From contig NZ_WNXQ01000004.1 in the NCBI RefSeq assembly GCF_009789075.1, positions 248,001 through 312,000 on the forward strand: DNA of 64,000 nt, in the 5' to 3' direction. The number at the start of each line of letters is the position of its first letter. Within the stretch, counting starts at the first letter, position 1. The translations under genes were made by a program, and so were the position numbers. This document shows positions 1-9,233 of the stretch, one piece after another. Below the pieces are notes generated by a model. That model was given only the letters and a program-made list of their open reading frames with translations. It searched no databases and was not told the DNA's origin. The stretch is from Pseudooceanicola pacificus. GTDB lineage: Bacteria; Pseudomonadota; Alphaproteobacteria; Rhodobacterales; Rhodobacteraceae.

Positions 1-1296
1 CTCGTTTTCCATCTCGGCAAGGATCGCCGCGCAGTCCGGGTCCTCCGCCCGGTTCCGCGTCTCTTCGCGGTCTTCCGCCAGGTTGAACAGCTCTGGCCGG
101 AATGTGTGATAGTGGATCAGTTTCCAGTCGCCCTTGCGGATCATATAGGCAGCCGAAACGGCGCCCACGGCGTGGTATTCGCTGAAGATCACCCGGTCGC
201 GGTCCTCCGATTCGCTGGCGATGTCATAGAGCGACCGCCCGGGCCGGTCGCCCTCAAGCGACGCGCCGAAGTGGTCGATGATGGTCTGGGAGACGTCGAG
301 CAGGCTGACCGGCGTGTCGCAGATACCTGCGGCCTTGCCCGGTTCGGCCACGATAAGCGGGACGGCGACCGACTCCTCGTACATGTTCGACTTGCCCCAC
401 AGCCCGCGCGCCCCGACGTTGTCGCCGTGATCCGAGGTGTAGATGATCGTGGTGTTGTCGAGCTGGCCGTTCTCCTCCAGCGCCGCGACAAGTTGGCCGA
501 TATTGTCGTCAAGGAAGGTGCAGAGCGCGAAATAGCAGGCCGCCGCCAGCTTGCGTTCGTCGTGATCCTTGAAGCCTTCATCACCGGCGAGCGCGTGATT
601 CTGCTTCTGGACCCACGGGTGGTTCACGAAGCCGTCCATGGTGTGCAGCTTGAAGGGCGGCAGGCTGTCCGGCGGATACATGTCGAGGTACTCCTGCGGC
701 ACGATCAGCGGGAAGTGCGGCGCGACAAGCCCAACATAGAGGCACCAGGGATCAAGCGGGCGCCTGGCGGCATCGGCGAACCAGTCCCGCGCCCGGTCCA
801 CGACGGCGCAATCGTATTTGGTATAGGCGCTCTCGCCCGGCCCGATGTAGGGGCCCAGCATGCGCCCTTCCTTGCGGACCCGCTCATCCTCGCGGCGGAT
901 GGAGCCCCAGACCATGCCGTGCCCGCCGACCACCTGCATCGGGATGTGTTCCACGTCGAACCCCGCCGGGTCTTCTTCGGCCCGGTAATGCAGCTTGCCG
1001 ATGGATTCGACCCGGGTGCCGCTGTCCTGAAGCGCATGGCCCCAGCCCCGCGGCTTGCCGGTGTAGGGCATCGCGTTGTCCCAAAGGCGGATGTCGTGGA
1101 CGTAGCGGCCAGAGGCAAAGGCAGCCCGGGCGGGAACGCAGATCGGCGAGGGCGTATAGGCATTGGTGAACCGGATGCCCCGCGCGGCAAGCTTGTCGAG
1201 GTTCGGTGTCTTGACCAGCGGATGACCCGCACAGGACAGGGCCCGCGACTGGTGCTCATCCGACATGATGACGAGTAGGTTCTGGGAACGTGCCAC
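1..1296 (-). CDS. Sulfatase (arylsulfatase / choline-sulfatase type), 3' end beyond window
   Basis: This is a type I sulfatase of the alkaline phosphatase superfamily, which hydrolyses a sulfate ester with calcium and a formylglycine residue. The N-terminus has the metal-binding NLLVIMSDEHQ stretch. The formylglycine motif C-x-P-x-R is present as CVPAR at about residue 53, and a second metal motif, SDHGD, lies near residue 288. The GKLHYR segment resembles choline-sulfatases, but the substrate cannot be fixed. A GTG start at 1296 is chosen: it begins 4 bp after the MarR stop and gives the standard family N-terminus. The frame is open to base 1, so 432 codons are visible and the C-terminal tail is missing. 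No signal peptide is seen, which suggests a cytoplasmic enzyme fed by an importer. It probably shares a transcript with the MarR gene. Confidence 0.9.
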   Translation of the reverse strand, partial: MARSQNLLVIMSDEHQSRALSCAGHPLVKTPNLDKLAARGIRFTNAYTPSPICVPARAAFASGRYVHDIRLWDNAMPYTGKPRGWGHALQDSGTRVESIGKLHYRAEEDPAGFDVEHIPMQVVGGHGMVWGSIRREDERVRKEGRMLGPYIGPGESAYTKYDCAVVDRARDWFADAARRPLDPWCLYVGLVAPHFPLIVPQEYLDMYPPDSLPPFKLHTMDGFVNHPWVQKQNHALAGDEGFKDHDERKLAAACYFALCTFLDDNIGQLVAALEENGQLDNTTIIYTSDHGDNVGARGLWGKSNMYEESVAVPLIVAEPGKAAGICDTPVSLLDVSQTIIDHFGASLEGDRPGRSLYDIASESEDRDRVIFSEYHAVGAVSAAYMIRKGDWKLIHYHTFRPELFNLAEDREETRNRAEDPDCAAILAEMENE

Positions 1297-1300
1297 GGGG

Positions 1301-1795
1301 TCAGTCCTTGTCTTTATTCAGAAAGTCGATGGTTTCGGCAGCCTTGGCGAGCGCGTGGATCGCGGGCAGGATCATCTCGCGCTGCGCGTCGGTCAGTGCG
1401 GCCAGCAGATGCGCCTGCCGGGCGTCCAGTTCCGGAGCCAGCCGGGCATGGGCCGCGATCGCCTTGTCGGTCAGGATGACCTCGAACTGGCGATGGTCGA
1501 AGGGGCAGGGCCGGGTGGTGACATAGCCTTCGTCGATCAGCACGTTCACCGTCTTGCTGAACTGGCCCTTGTCGATCCCCGAGCTTTTGCGGACGGCGGT
1601 GGACTGGGGCGGCAGGCCCATGGCCACGATCCGGATGATCCGCCACTGCGCCAATGACAGCGTCCCGTGCCGCGACAGAATGGCCCGGGCCTGGGCGGCC
1701 AGCTTGCCGCTCAACTGGGTGATCTGGAACGGCAGGAGCAACGCCAGGTCCAAACCGCCTGTTGTCTGCTCCAGCGTCTCGCTTTGATCGTTCAC
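1301..1795 (-). CDS. MarR-family transcriptional regulator
   Basis: This is a winged-helix regulator of 164 residues, normal for MarR. The recognition helix lies in the segment around SGIDKGQFSKTVNVLIDEG, and the wing contains the usual D-R pair (FDHRQFEVILT). A GTG start at 1795 is preferred because a GGGAGGA ribosome binding site lies 8 bp upstream; the longer frame opens only with TTG codons. It sits 4 bp before the sulfatase on the same strand and is divergent from the TctC gene, with a very large inverted repeat between them. That layout suggests it controls both the sulfatase and the TTT transporter in response to an imported ligand. The ligand is unknown. Confidence 0.85.
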   Translation of the reverse strand: MNDQSETLEQTTGGLDLALLLPFQITQLSGKLAAQARAILSRHGTLSLAQWRIIRIVAMGLPPQSTAVRKSSGIDKGQFSKTVNVLIDEGYVTTRPCPFDHRQFEVILTDKAIAAHARLAPELDARQAHLLAALTDAQREMILPAIHALAKAAETIDFLNKDKD

Positions 1796-1824
1796 CGCCA
1801 AGTCCTCCCGCCCCAAGTTCAGTT

Positions 1825-1872
1825 CAAGAAAGTGGACATGTCAACCTTTTCGTTGACATGTCCACTTTCTTG
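1825..1872. promoter_or_regulatory. 21-bp perfect inverted repeat, likely MarR operator
   Basis: Arms at 1825-1845 and 1852-1872 are perfect reverse complements separated by the six bases CTTTTC. Each arm carries GTGGACATGTCAAC, with the internal palindrome GACATGTC. It fills most of the gap between the marR start and the TctC ribosome binding site. Operator for the adjacent MarR is the best reading. A transcript hairpin in the TctC leader is the alternative, and both could hold. Confidence 0.7.
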
Positions 1873-1907
1873 GGTGACCCTCCCGCCAATTCACCAGGGA
1901 GGAGAAG

Positions 1908-2864
1908 ATGAAAGACATATTCAAGCCGCTCGCAGTTGCGGCTGCTGTTCTTGCCATGCCCGCCGCTGCCGTCGCAGAGGGCTGGACCCCGCCCGGACCG
2001 ATCACCATGATGATCGGCTTCGCGGCTGGCGGTGGCGCAGACACCCAGGCGCGCCTTGTCGCGCAGGGTCTTGAGGCGAAATATGGCTGGAAGGTTCTGC
2101 CCCAGCAGGTCGACGGCAACAGCGGCCTGAACCTCGTGGCCGAGCTGGTCAATGCCCCGACCGACGGCACCGCAATCGGCATGGTGGTGTCCGAGTCGCT
2201 GACCTACAGCATGATGGCCGCCGGAAATCCCGATCTGCAGATCGACAAGTTCACCGCGCTGGCGACCACGGCAAGCTTCCAGACGGGCCTCGTCGCGATG
2301 GCCGAGGGCAATTTCAATACCTGGGACAAGGTTGCGGCGGCTGCCAAGGCCGGCGAGCAGATCCGTTTCGGCACTGCCTCCGATCGTCAGGCCGACGTGG
2401 CCTACCTCTTCGGCAAGGCCGCGGGCATCGACTTCAACATCGTTCCCGTCAAGGGCGGCGCCGGCGTCATGAACGGCCTGCGCGGCGGTGACCTCGACAT
2501 CGGCTGGGTTGCGGGCGCACAGTCCAAACCGGTCACGCAGGGCGAGATGGTCAACATCGCCTCGGCCATTCCTGCCAAGCTGAAGGACAGCCCGGACGCG
2601 CCGCTGGTCACGGACCTCGGCAGCAAATACGTGCTCGACGGGTACTTCATGTTCGTCGCGCCCGGCAATATGGACCCGGAGGCCCGCAAGGCCCTGGGCG
2701 ACGCGATCCGTGACGTGCTGAACGACCCCACGACCGAGGCAAACGGCCTTGTCACCAAGGTTTTCGGCGGTCCGGACGTCATCACCGGCGAGGCCCTCGA
2801 TGCCAAGATGAGCGAGATGAACACGGCTGCGGCGACGATGCTGAAGGACGCAGAGTCGAACTGA
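1908..2864 (+). CDS. TTT transporter periplasmic binding protein (TctC/Bug family), system 1
   Basis: This 318-residue protein has a cleavable signal peptide (hydrophobic stretch to about residue 23, AAAVAEG cleavage region). The typical Bug-family start of the mature protein follows: GPITMMIGFAAGGGADTQAR, the loop that grips a carboxylate in this family. It would capture an organic acid in the periplasm and deliver it to the TctAB permease. A GGGAGGAG ribosome binding site precedes the ATG. It heads a three-gene operon (TctC-TctB-TctA) divergent from marR and the sulfatase, so the ligand may be a sulfate ester or its carboxylated product. That last point is inference from gene order only. 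Confidence 0.9.
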   Translation: MKDIFKPLAVAAAVLAMPAAAVAEGWTPPGPITMMIGFAAGGGADTQARLVAQGLEAKYGWKVLPQQVDGNSGLNLVAELVNAPTDGTAIGMVVSESLTYSMMAAGNPDLQIDKFTALATTASFQTGLVAMAEGNFNTWDKVAAAAKAGEQIRFGTASDRQADVAYLFGKAAGIDFNIVPVKGGAGVMNGLRGGDLDIGWVAGAQSKPVTQGEMVNIASAIPAKLKDSPDAPLVTDLGSKYVLDGYFMFVAPGNMDPEARKALGDAIRDVLNDPTTEANGLVTKVFGGPDVITGEALDAKMSEMNTAAATMLKDAESN

Positions 2865-2889
2865 CCGGAGCAGACCGGAGGAGACCCTC

Positions 2890-3450
2890 ATGCACCGCAA
2901 TACCGCGGATCTGGCCCTGGGTCTCTGCGTTGTCGTTCTGGCTCTGCTGGCGATCTTCGCCTGGGTGCCGAACGACACCGCAACCGGGATCATCCAGAAG
3001 ATACGGGGCCGTCAGTCCATCGGCGACGCGATGGCCCCGACACTCGCCGCGCTGCTGATTGGCCTGTCCGGCCTCCTGATCACGCTCGAGTCCCGACGCA
3101 AAAGCGCGCAAGAAGGGCCTCACGTATCGCTGTTCAACCTCGGCTTTCTGGCGATCCTGACCGGCATTTTCCTCGCCTCCGTCCTGCTGATGCGCTGGTC
3201 CGGGCCGCTGCTTGTCGGCCTGTTCGGACCAGAGGGCGCAGTCTACCGGGACCTCCGGGACACGATGCCCTGGAAACTCAGCGGCTTCGTGATCGGCGGA
3301 ACCTTCCTTGTCGGCGGGCTGATCTCGCTGATGCAGCGCCGCGTCAGCTGGACCGCCGTGTGCGTGGGCCTGCTGACCGCGGGCCTCCTGATCGCTGTCT
3401 TCGACCTGCCGTTCTCTGACATCCTGCTTCCACCGAACGGCGACCTATGA
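2890..3450 (+). CDS. TTT transporter small membrane subunit (TctB-like), system 1
   Basis: This small integral membrane protein of 186 residues has about four hydrophobic segments: near residues 9-28, 50-66, 78-98, and a pair between about 124 and 172. That is the size and topology of TctB subunits, which are poorly conserved in sequence. A GGAGGAG ribosome binding site lies just before the ATG. Its stop overlaps the TctA start (ATGA), the usual translationally coupled arrangement of TTT operons. The identification rests on position between TctC and TctA and on membrane topology. Confidence 0.85.
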   Translation: MHRNTADLALGLCVVVLALLAIFAWVPNDTATGIIQKIRGRQSIGDAMAPTLAALLIGLSGLLITLESRRKSAQEGPHVSLFNLGFLAILTGIFLASVLLMRWSGPLLVGLFGPEGAVYRDLRDTMPWKLSGFVIGGTFLVGGLISLMQRRVSWTAVCVGLLTAGLLIAVFDLPFSDILLPPNGDL

Positions 3451-5033
3451 GCGAAGTTCTGAACTATATCTGGCTCGGCGTCCTCGCGGTCTTCACCGGC
3501 CCCGACCTGTTCAGCCTCTTCGGGATCGGCATTCCCGTCGCGCCCATCATGGTGCTTGGCGGCCTGCTCACCGGCATCGCGGTCGGGGCGACGCCGGGCC
3601 TTGCCGGGCCCATGGCGATGGCCATTTCGCTGCCGATCCTGATCTCGATCTTCGGGTTCACCCCGGACGCGCTGCTGCCTGTCTTCGGGTTTCTCATCGG
3701 GATCATGAAAGGCGCCACGGTCGGCGGCGCGGTGCCCGCGATCCTGTTCAACATGCCGGGGACGCCCGACGCGCTGATGACCACCCTCGACGGCTATCCG
3801 ATGGCGCAAAGCGGCCAGCCCCGCCGGGCGCTGCGGATTGCGCAGCTGTCCTCGGTCACCGGCGACACCTTTTCCGACATCGTCCTGTTTGTCTGTGCAC
3901 CGTTCCTTGCGGTCGTCGTCGAGGCCTACCTCGACCTGCCCGAAAAGACCGCCCTGCTGATCCTGTCGATCACCTTCATTGCCGCCGTCATGGGAAGCTC
4001 TGTCGGCAAGGGGCTGCTTGCCGTGGGGCTTGGCCTTCTCGCATCCTTCGTCGGCACCGGGCAGTCACTGACACCGCGCCTGACTTTCGGCGTGCCGGAA
4101 CTGTCCGGGGGCTTCCCCCTCGTGGCCGCCATCCTCGGCGTTCTCATCGTCGGCGAGATCTTCAAGGGGATCGAGGACCTTGTCCGCGGCGGAAATTCCG
4201 GTCGCAAGGGCGCCCAGACCCTTGCAGAAGGCGTCAAAGACCGCCTCCAGCCCGGAGATATCCGCCGCATCGCCCCCTATGTCGGACGGTCCGCGCTGAT
4301 CGGCACCATCATCGGCGCCTTGCCCGGCGTCGGATCGACCCTTGCCGCAACCCTCGGCTATTCCTACGCGACCCGGCGCCACAAGGCCAGGAAACAGCCG
4401 GAGGACACCGCCTTTGGTGCCGGAGCACCCGAAGGCATCGCGGCAACCGAAGCTGCGAACTCTGCCGTGTCCGGTGCCAACCTCATCCCCGTGCTGTCGC
4501 TCGGCATCCCCGGCAATGCGGCCGCGGTCTTCCTGATCCTCGCGGCAGACAGCATCGGCGGCTTCAATCCCGGCCCAGCGGTCTTCCGGTTCACCACACC
4601 CGAAGTGAACCCGGAACTGGTCATCGCCTTCGGCATCTTCACCCTGATGTCCATCGGCAACCTGTTGAACTGGCTGATCGGCGGCAGCTTCATGCGCTCC
4701 ATGGGGGTACTGGCCCGCATTCCCCAGCACATCCTTCTGCCTGTTGTGCTGCTGATCACGCTGACGGCGATCTACGTGCAGGAGACAAGCCTGTTTGCCC
4801 TCTGGGTGACCTTCGGCTTCGGGATCCTCGGCTACCTCTTCCGGCGCAGCGACATCCCCGTCCTGCCCTTCGTCATCGCCTTCATCCTCGCACAACCGCT
4901 GGAACAGACGGCACGCGAAGCCTTTGCAGCCACCGGCGCGAACCCGTGGTTCCTCTTCAGCAGCGTCACGTCGGCCGTCTTCATGCTCGCAAGTCTGGCG
5001 GCGGTTGTCTTGCTCGGCCGGAACCGGATGTGA
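3447..5033 (+). CDS. TTT transporter large permease subunit (TctA-like), system 1
   Basis: This 528-residue polytopic membrane protein has about 12 hydrophobic segments. It carries family signatures: GATPGLAGPMAMAISLPI near residue 50, the GGAVPAILFNMPGTPDA loop near 93, and the internal repeat IIGALPGVGSTLAATLGYSYA near 287, followed by the second small-residue loop SLGIPGNAAAVFLI. The duplicated glycine/proline-rich motifs are typical of TctA and probably line the sodium- or proton-coupled substrate path. It overlaps TctB by 4 bp and ends the operon. A second complete TTT system lies at 7818-10748. Confidence 0.92.
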   Translation: MSEVLNYIWLGVLAVFTGPDLFSLFGIGIPVAPIMVLGGLLTGIAVGATPGLAGPMAMAISLPILISIFGFTPDALLPVFGFLIGIMKGATVGGAVPAILFNMPGTPDALMTTLDGYPMAQSGQPRRALRIAQLSSVTGDTFSDIVLFVCAPFLAVVVEAYLDLPEKTALLILSITFIAAVMGSSVGKGLLAVGLGLLASFVGTGQSLTPRLTFGVPELSGGFPLVAAILGVLIVGEIFKGIEDLVRGGNSGRKGAQTLAEGVKDRLQPGDIRRIAPYVGRSALIGTIIGALPGVGSTLAATLGYSYATRRHKARKQPEDTAFGAGAPEGIAATEAANSAVSGANLIPVLSLGIPGNAAAVFLILAADSIGGFNPGPAVFRFTTPEVNPELVIAFGIFTLMSIGNLLNWLIGGSFMRSMGVLARIPQHILLPVVLLITLTAIYVQETSLFALWVTFGFGILGYLFRRSDIPVLPFVIAFILAQPLEQTAREAFAATGANPWFLFSSVTSAVFMLASLAAVVLLGRNRM

Positions 5034-5102
5034 GGCATCTTGCCAAACATCCCCACAGCCTTGCGAATGACCTCGGCGCCTCTTTGCCGATCATGGACGA
5101 CG

Positions 5103-5119
5103 GGCCGCGTCATGCGGCC
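5103..5119. terminator. Hairpin between convergent genes
   Basis: GGCCGC (5103-5108) and GCGGCC (5114-5119) form a perfect 6-bp stem with a five-base loop, in the 225-bp gap between convergent TctA and the DUF3604 gene. There is no T-tract on either side, so intrinsic termination is uncertain. The rest of the gap shows no gene. Confidence 0.3.
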
Positions 5120-5258
5120 GCCACCCTGTGAATCGCCACGGTTCATCTCATTGGGCGTGGACTAGGTCCGCCACATTTCGAACGCCTGAGGCAACGGCAC
5201 GACCCGCCGCCCCGGACCGGACTTCGCTGCAAGGTCCGCTGTCATGGGCCCCGGGCGA

Positions 5259-7556
5259 TCAGTCCCGAAACAGGTAGATCGGCGAGGTCCAGGCCTGGTT
5301 CCCATCCTCGAGATTGACGCAAAGCCAGACCGGCGTATCGCCGGCCTCACCAATATCGACCTCGGCCTCGAAGGTGGCGGAACGGGGCAGCGGACCGTCG
5401 GGCAGACGCTGCCCCACCAGTTTGCGCGCCAGGCCACCGGCGTCCAGCGTCACCGGCTCCACACCCATGTCAGCGGGGTTCAGGGACAATGTTCCGTGGT
5501 TGGTGGTGACGTCCAGCGTCGCGCCCGTCCCGCTGAGCCACATGTCGCAGCCCATCCGGTTGCCGGTTGTGATCGTGTCGAAGATCGCGCTGTTGGAGCC
5601 GACCTGTCGCAGAGGCTGTTCGGGGTTGAGCAGATTGACGGGCGAAAAGCGACGGATCCTGCCATCCGCGACCTGTACCCGCCCCTGCCAGCGCGTGTTG
5701 CGCCCGCGGCCACGGTACTCGGCACCCGACCACATCAGGCGGAGGCGGCTGCCAAGGTCCTCTTCCCCGTAGCCGCGCCAGAGCGTGACCACATCGCTGG
5801 CGCGGCGCAGCTCGATGCTCTCGATCCCGACCGGCGCCTCGACCGCAACCGAAACCCGGGCGGTGTTGCCCGTGACCCGGACGATATCCCCCATGATGCA
5901 GGAGGTGACCTCTTCGGTTGCGCAATCGGGCTGCGCCAGCGGGTTGCGGTGGAACAGCGTGCCGCCCCCGGGCAGCGCGGCGGTGATGTCGATCGCCAGC
6001 CGCGGGCCGGAGGTTCCGTAGGTATGGCGGCGGCGGATCGCCTCGAACACGCTGTCGCGGGTGTTCTCCTGCATCAGAAAACAGGTCAGCCCGCCGTAGG
6101 CCCCAAAGAAGGAGGCGCCGGGATAGGACGCACCGGGCCGTCCCTTGTGACCGTCCGAATTCGCCACCACACCGACACGGCGGCGCAGCGGGAAGCCGTC
6201 GGTCAGCACCCATTCAAAACTGCCCCAGGCGGAATGAACCTCGACCGCGGCTTCCAGCTTGGGGTCGTGGTCAAAGAAGATGTTGGCGTAGCGGCCACCG
6301 ACATGGGCGTACATCACGGTATCGACCGGCTCGTCATGCAGTTTCGCATAAAGGTCGGTCAGCGTATGGGCATCGCTATCCAGATCGTCATGCTCGTCCA
6401 CCAGGGCGTGCGAGCAGCGGTAGATGCGGGCCCCTTCGTCGCGGAAGAACACGTTGTGATCGCCACCCACGGCGGTGTTGCCGGACCATTCGTAGCCAGG
6501 CAGGACGGTGAAGACACCGGGCTCGTTCAGCTCTGCGGTCAGCCGGTTCAGCTTGTCCCAGAAGGCGGGCTTGATCTGGAAATCGTTGGCCTGATGAGAG
6601 GTCACGTCAAGGAAGGACTTGTTCCGCGCGAAGTCAAAGTAATGCTCGATGGAGTTGGTGCCGACCGTCTCTCCGGTCTGGCCGTGCAGGTCGCCCCAGT
6701 AGTGGGCCTGACCTTCGCGGATCTGCAGCGGTCCGGCCTCAACGACATGCCCTTCGGTCGATGTCAGCGTCAAGGTCAGCACGCCCTCTTCCGCCACGCT
6801 CAGGCCCTCGATACGCAGCGCGCCATTGTCAGGCGCAAAGTCGATCTCGGCCGGGAGACCGGCCACCGGGACAGAGCTTTCGACGGCGAAGCGCGTCGGC
6901 CCCTGCGCTGTCGGATTGCCCCAGAGGTCTTCGGCCTTGAGGCCCATAACGAAACTCTCGCCGGGGCGGCGGCGCGTCGGCAGCACGCCCAGATAGCGGT
7001 GCAGCGGCCCTGCCTCCACCGTGAATTCCAGCCGCGTGTCCGGCAGCGGGATGAAGTTGCCGGTGGCCTGAACGTCAGCCAGCACGCGGAACACCCGCGC
7101 GCCTTCGTAGAAGGTCGACATCAACAGCCCCGGCGAACCCTGGGACGTGTCGCCAAGTGTGATCTCGATTGTCTCGCCCGGCTTCAGGTAGCCACCGCGC
7201 TGATAGATCGTCAGCGTCTCGTTCCAGGGGCGCTGACCGCCATTGCGGTCGTACTTGAGCATAAGCTGCCCTTCGCCCGAAGATCTCACGCTGACATAAT
7301 TGGGCGCCGTGGGGTCGGTGGTCTGCAATGCTCCCGCATCCGAGATCAGCCGCAGCGCAATCCGGATTGCGCCGGTGTCATCCAGGCCCAGCTTGCCGGT
7401 GACATAGGTGATCTTGAACGTCTGATAGCTGCGCACTTCGACGCGCGCAGGTCCCTCCAACATGGCGGTGCCGAACAGGGCCGGATCGGTGCCGGGGATG
7501 GTCTTCAGCCGGGACTCGCCGATCAGATCGGGGTCAACATCGCTTTTGACGGTCAT
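5259..7556 (-). CDS. DUF3604 family protein, PHP-like metal-dependent hydrolase
   Basis: This is a 765-residue protein. The N-terminal third looks like a beta-rich domain. The remainder carries the DUF3604/PHP-type metal-ligand motifs in order: YWGDLHGQTGE, SHQANDF, GYEWSG, GDHNVFF, YAHVGG, EVHSAWG and NSDGHKGRPG. The His/Asp set fits a divalent-metal phosphoesterase-like site, but no DUF3604 reaction is firmly known to me. The ATG at 7556 is chosen because CCAGGAG lies about 5 bp upstream; the longer frame upstream has no ribosome binding site. No signal peptide is seen. It is divergent from the second TTT operon across 261 bp, so it probably acts on what that importer brings in. Confidence 0.8.
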   Translation of the reverse strand: MTVKSDVDPDLIGESRLKTIPGTDPALFGTAMLEGPARVEVRSYQTFKITYVTGKLGLDDTGAIRIALRLISDAGALQTTDPTAPNYVSVRSSGEGQLMLKYDRNGGQRPWNETLTIYQRGGYLKPGETIEITLGDTSQGSPGLLMSTFYEGARVFRVLADVQATGNFIPLPDTRLEFTVEAGPLHRYLGVLPTRRRPGESFVMGLKAEDLWGNPTAQGPTRFAVESSVPVAGLPAEIDFAPDNGALRIEGLSVAEEGVLTLTLTSTEGHVVEAGPLQIREGQAHYWGDLHGQTGETVGTNSIEHYFDFARNKSFLDVTSHQANDFQIKPAFWDKLNRLTAELNEPGVFTVLPGYEWSGNTAVGGDHNVFFRDEGARIYRCSHALVDEHDDLDSDAHTLTDLYAKLHDEPVDTVMYAHVGGRYANIFFDHDPKLEAAVEVHSAWGSFEWVLTDGFPLRRRVGVVANSDGHKGRPGASYPGASFFGAYGGLTCFLMQENTRDSVFEAIRRRHTYGTSGPRLAIDITAALPGGGTLFHRNPLAQPDCATEEVTSCIMGDIVRVTGNTARVSVAVEAPVGIESIELRRASDVVTLWRGYGEEDLGSRLRLMWSGAEYRGRGRNTRWQGRVQVADGRIRRFSPVNLLNPEQPLRQVGSNSAIFDTITTGNRMGCDMWLSGTGATLDVTTNHGTLSLNPADMGVEPVTLDAGGLARKLVGQRLPDGPLPRSATFEAEVDIGEAGDTPVWLCVNLEDGNQAWTSPIYLFRD

Positions 7557-7817
7557 GGGAACTCCTGGGGCTTCGTGGCTGCTTGCAGTTAAACTACATA
7601 GTATTTTCCCAAGACATCCACTGGATTCTGCAACACGGGCCGATTCGCGACCTTCTGGCGCCAAAATCAACGTGGCCTTGCTGGAATAGACAGCACAGCA
7701 GGCCCACGATTTCCGTGAATCCGCGTTTTCTTGGCCCGACATTCGCAAAAAGGTTGCCGGATGGGCATCACACCTTGCAAAACTATAGAGATATTAATTC
7801 CACCAACAGGAGCTCAC
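7557..7817. promoter_or_regulatory. Divergent AT-rich promoter region, DUF3604 / TTT system 2
   Basis: This 261-bp gap is AT-rich near both gene starts (for example around 7595-7610 and 7780-7800) and should hold two divergent promoters. I could not assign -35/-10 boxes with confidence, and there is no clear inverted repeat. Confidence 0.4.
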
Positions 7818-8747
7818 ATGCTGACGAAGTTCATCCGGGCAACCTGCGCCGTTTTCGCGCTTGTACTGCCGGGGGCCGTTCAGGCCGCCGATTTCCCCGC
7901 CAAACCCATCACGATGATCGTCCCCTACCAGGCTGGCGGATCCATCGAAACAATGGGACGCGTCTTTGCCGAAGAGATGGGCGGCGCCCTCGGGACCAAG
8001 ATCATCCTGAAAACCCAGCCCGGCGCAGGCGGAAAGATCGGCACCACGGCGGCCTCGAAGGCTGCCGCCGACGGCTACACCATCCTTTTCGCACCGGACC
8101 TGACCGTCATGTGGCCGCCCATTGCGGAAGAGGTCGAATACAGTCTGGACAGCTTTGACCCGATCGCCACCGTGGCCGAAACGCAGATGGCCATCGTCGC
8201 GTCGAAGAAATCCGGGTTCAAAACTCTCAACGACCTGATCGCGGCGTCCCAGGGCGACTCGCTCAGCTATGCCGACCAGAACGCGATTTCACGTGCCTAC
8301 ATCAACTTCATCGCCAAGAAGGAAGGGCTCGACTGGATCGCCGTGCCGACCAAGGGCGGCGGCGAGATGGTGCCCTTCCTGCTGGGCGGCAAGGTGGATT
8401 TCGCCTGGTCGGGCGGCGCACATAACCGCTATCTGGACGACATGGTCGTTTTGCTGGGCATGACGTCCGAACCGCTTCTGGCGTCGCCCGACGTGCCGCT
8501 GATGAAGGACGTCTACGGTGTCTCGATGCCGGCAGGCGCATCCATCTGGGCACCGGCCGGCCTGCCGGAGGACGTCCGCGCAGCGCTCACCGAGGCCGCC
8601 GTCACTGCCGCCAAATCCGACGCCTTCGTCGACTTGCTGGTCAACAAACTGAGCTTTCCGACGGCAGAGCTTACCGGTGATGACCTCGATGCGGCGCTGT
8701 CCGAAGTCGATGCCAACCTGCGCACCGTCTTCGAGAGCACCAAATAA
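7818..8747 (+). CDS. TTT transporter periplasmic binding protein (TctC/Bug family), system 2
   Basis: This 309-residue Bug-family receptor has a signal peptide (basic start, hydrophobic core about 8-20, AVQAADFP cleavage region) and the ligand loop PITMIVPYQAGGSIETMGR. ACAGGAG precedes the ATG at 7818 by six bases, which argues against the longer in-frame extension starting at 7731. It is the first gene of TctC-TctB-TctA-GntR, divergent from the DUF3604 hydrolase. Its loop differs from the TctC of system 1 (SIETM in place of ADTQA), so the two systems probably bind different ligands. Confidence 0.9.
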   Translation: MLTKFIRATCAVFALVLPGAVQAADFPAKPITMIVPYQAGGSIETMGRVFAEEMGGALGTKIILKTQPGAGGKIGTTAASKAAADGYTILFAPDLTVMWPPIAEEVEYSLDSFDPIATVAETQMAIVASKKSGFKTLNDLIAASQGDSLSYADQNAISRAYINFIAKKEGLDWIAVPTKGGGEMVPFLLGGKVDFAWSGGAHNRYLDDMVVLLGMTSEPLLASPDVPLMKDVYGVSMPAGASIWAPAGLPEDVRAALTEAAVTAAKSDAFVDLLVNKLSFPTAELTGDDLDAALSEVDANLRTVFESTK

Positions 8748-9223
8748 TGAGCGACGCCGCACAGCTTGATCGGGACGCCTCAGGGCGTCTCGATTTCCTC
8801 GTCGGTCTCGTCGCGCTGGTCGCGGCGGGTCTGGCACTGGTCTGGGTGATCCCCGCCCAGGTCGAGATGCCGGCGCAGACCGATCAGCTGTCGCCGCGAT
8901 TCTTCCCGAACCTGTCGGCCCTCGTCGTCGCGGTCTTCGCGCTGGCCCTGATGGTCCGGAACAGGCACTGGATTTTCGTCCGACCCCGCCACGACGGATT
9001 TCGTATCCTGCTGGAGACAGCCTGCTGGGCGGTCTGGGCCACGGCGACCATGGTTCTGCTGACACGTTTCGGGTTCGTCGTCGCCGGCAGCCTGTCGACA
9101 TTCGCCGCCATGATCCTGGCGGGACAGCGCCGCCATCTGATCTGGTGCGCCCTCGGGTCGGCCACGCTGGCCTACGGCCTGGATCAGCTTGCCTGGCACG
9201 CCTTCTACATTCAGCTTCCCTGA
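8747..9223 (+). CDS. TTT transporter small membrane subunit (TctB-like), system 2
   Basis: This is a 158-residue membrane protein with about four hydrophobic segments (near 17-36, 53-66, 92-108 and 112-140). After the first helix comes a short periplasmic loop, TDQLSPRFFPNL; the S-P-R-F-F-P motif is common in TctB proteins. The start overlaps the TctC stop by one base (TAATG), so translation is coupled. It is shorter than the system 1 TctB (186 residues), within the spread of this family. Confidence 0.87.
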   Translation: MSDAAQLDRDASGRLDFLVGLVALVAAGLALVWVIPAQVEMPAQTDQLSPRFFPNLSALVVAVFALALMVRNRHWIFVRPRHDGFRILLETACWAVWATATMVLLTRFGFVVAGSLSTFAAMILAGQRRHLIWCALGSATLAYGLDQLAWHAFYIQLP

Positions 9224-9233
9224 GGGAACGGCC

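Noticed and set aside
106..1278. Long open frame on the plus strand opposite the sulfatase (390 codons)
   Set aside because: The minus strand encodes a clear sulfatase with catalytic motifs. The plus frame has no domain and an arginine/valine-rich chance composition.
5244..7592. 782-codon plus-strand frame opposite the DUF3604 gene
   Set aside because: A mirror of a highly GC-rich gene. The minus strand has the metal motifs and a ribosome binding site.
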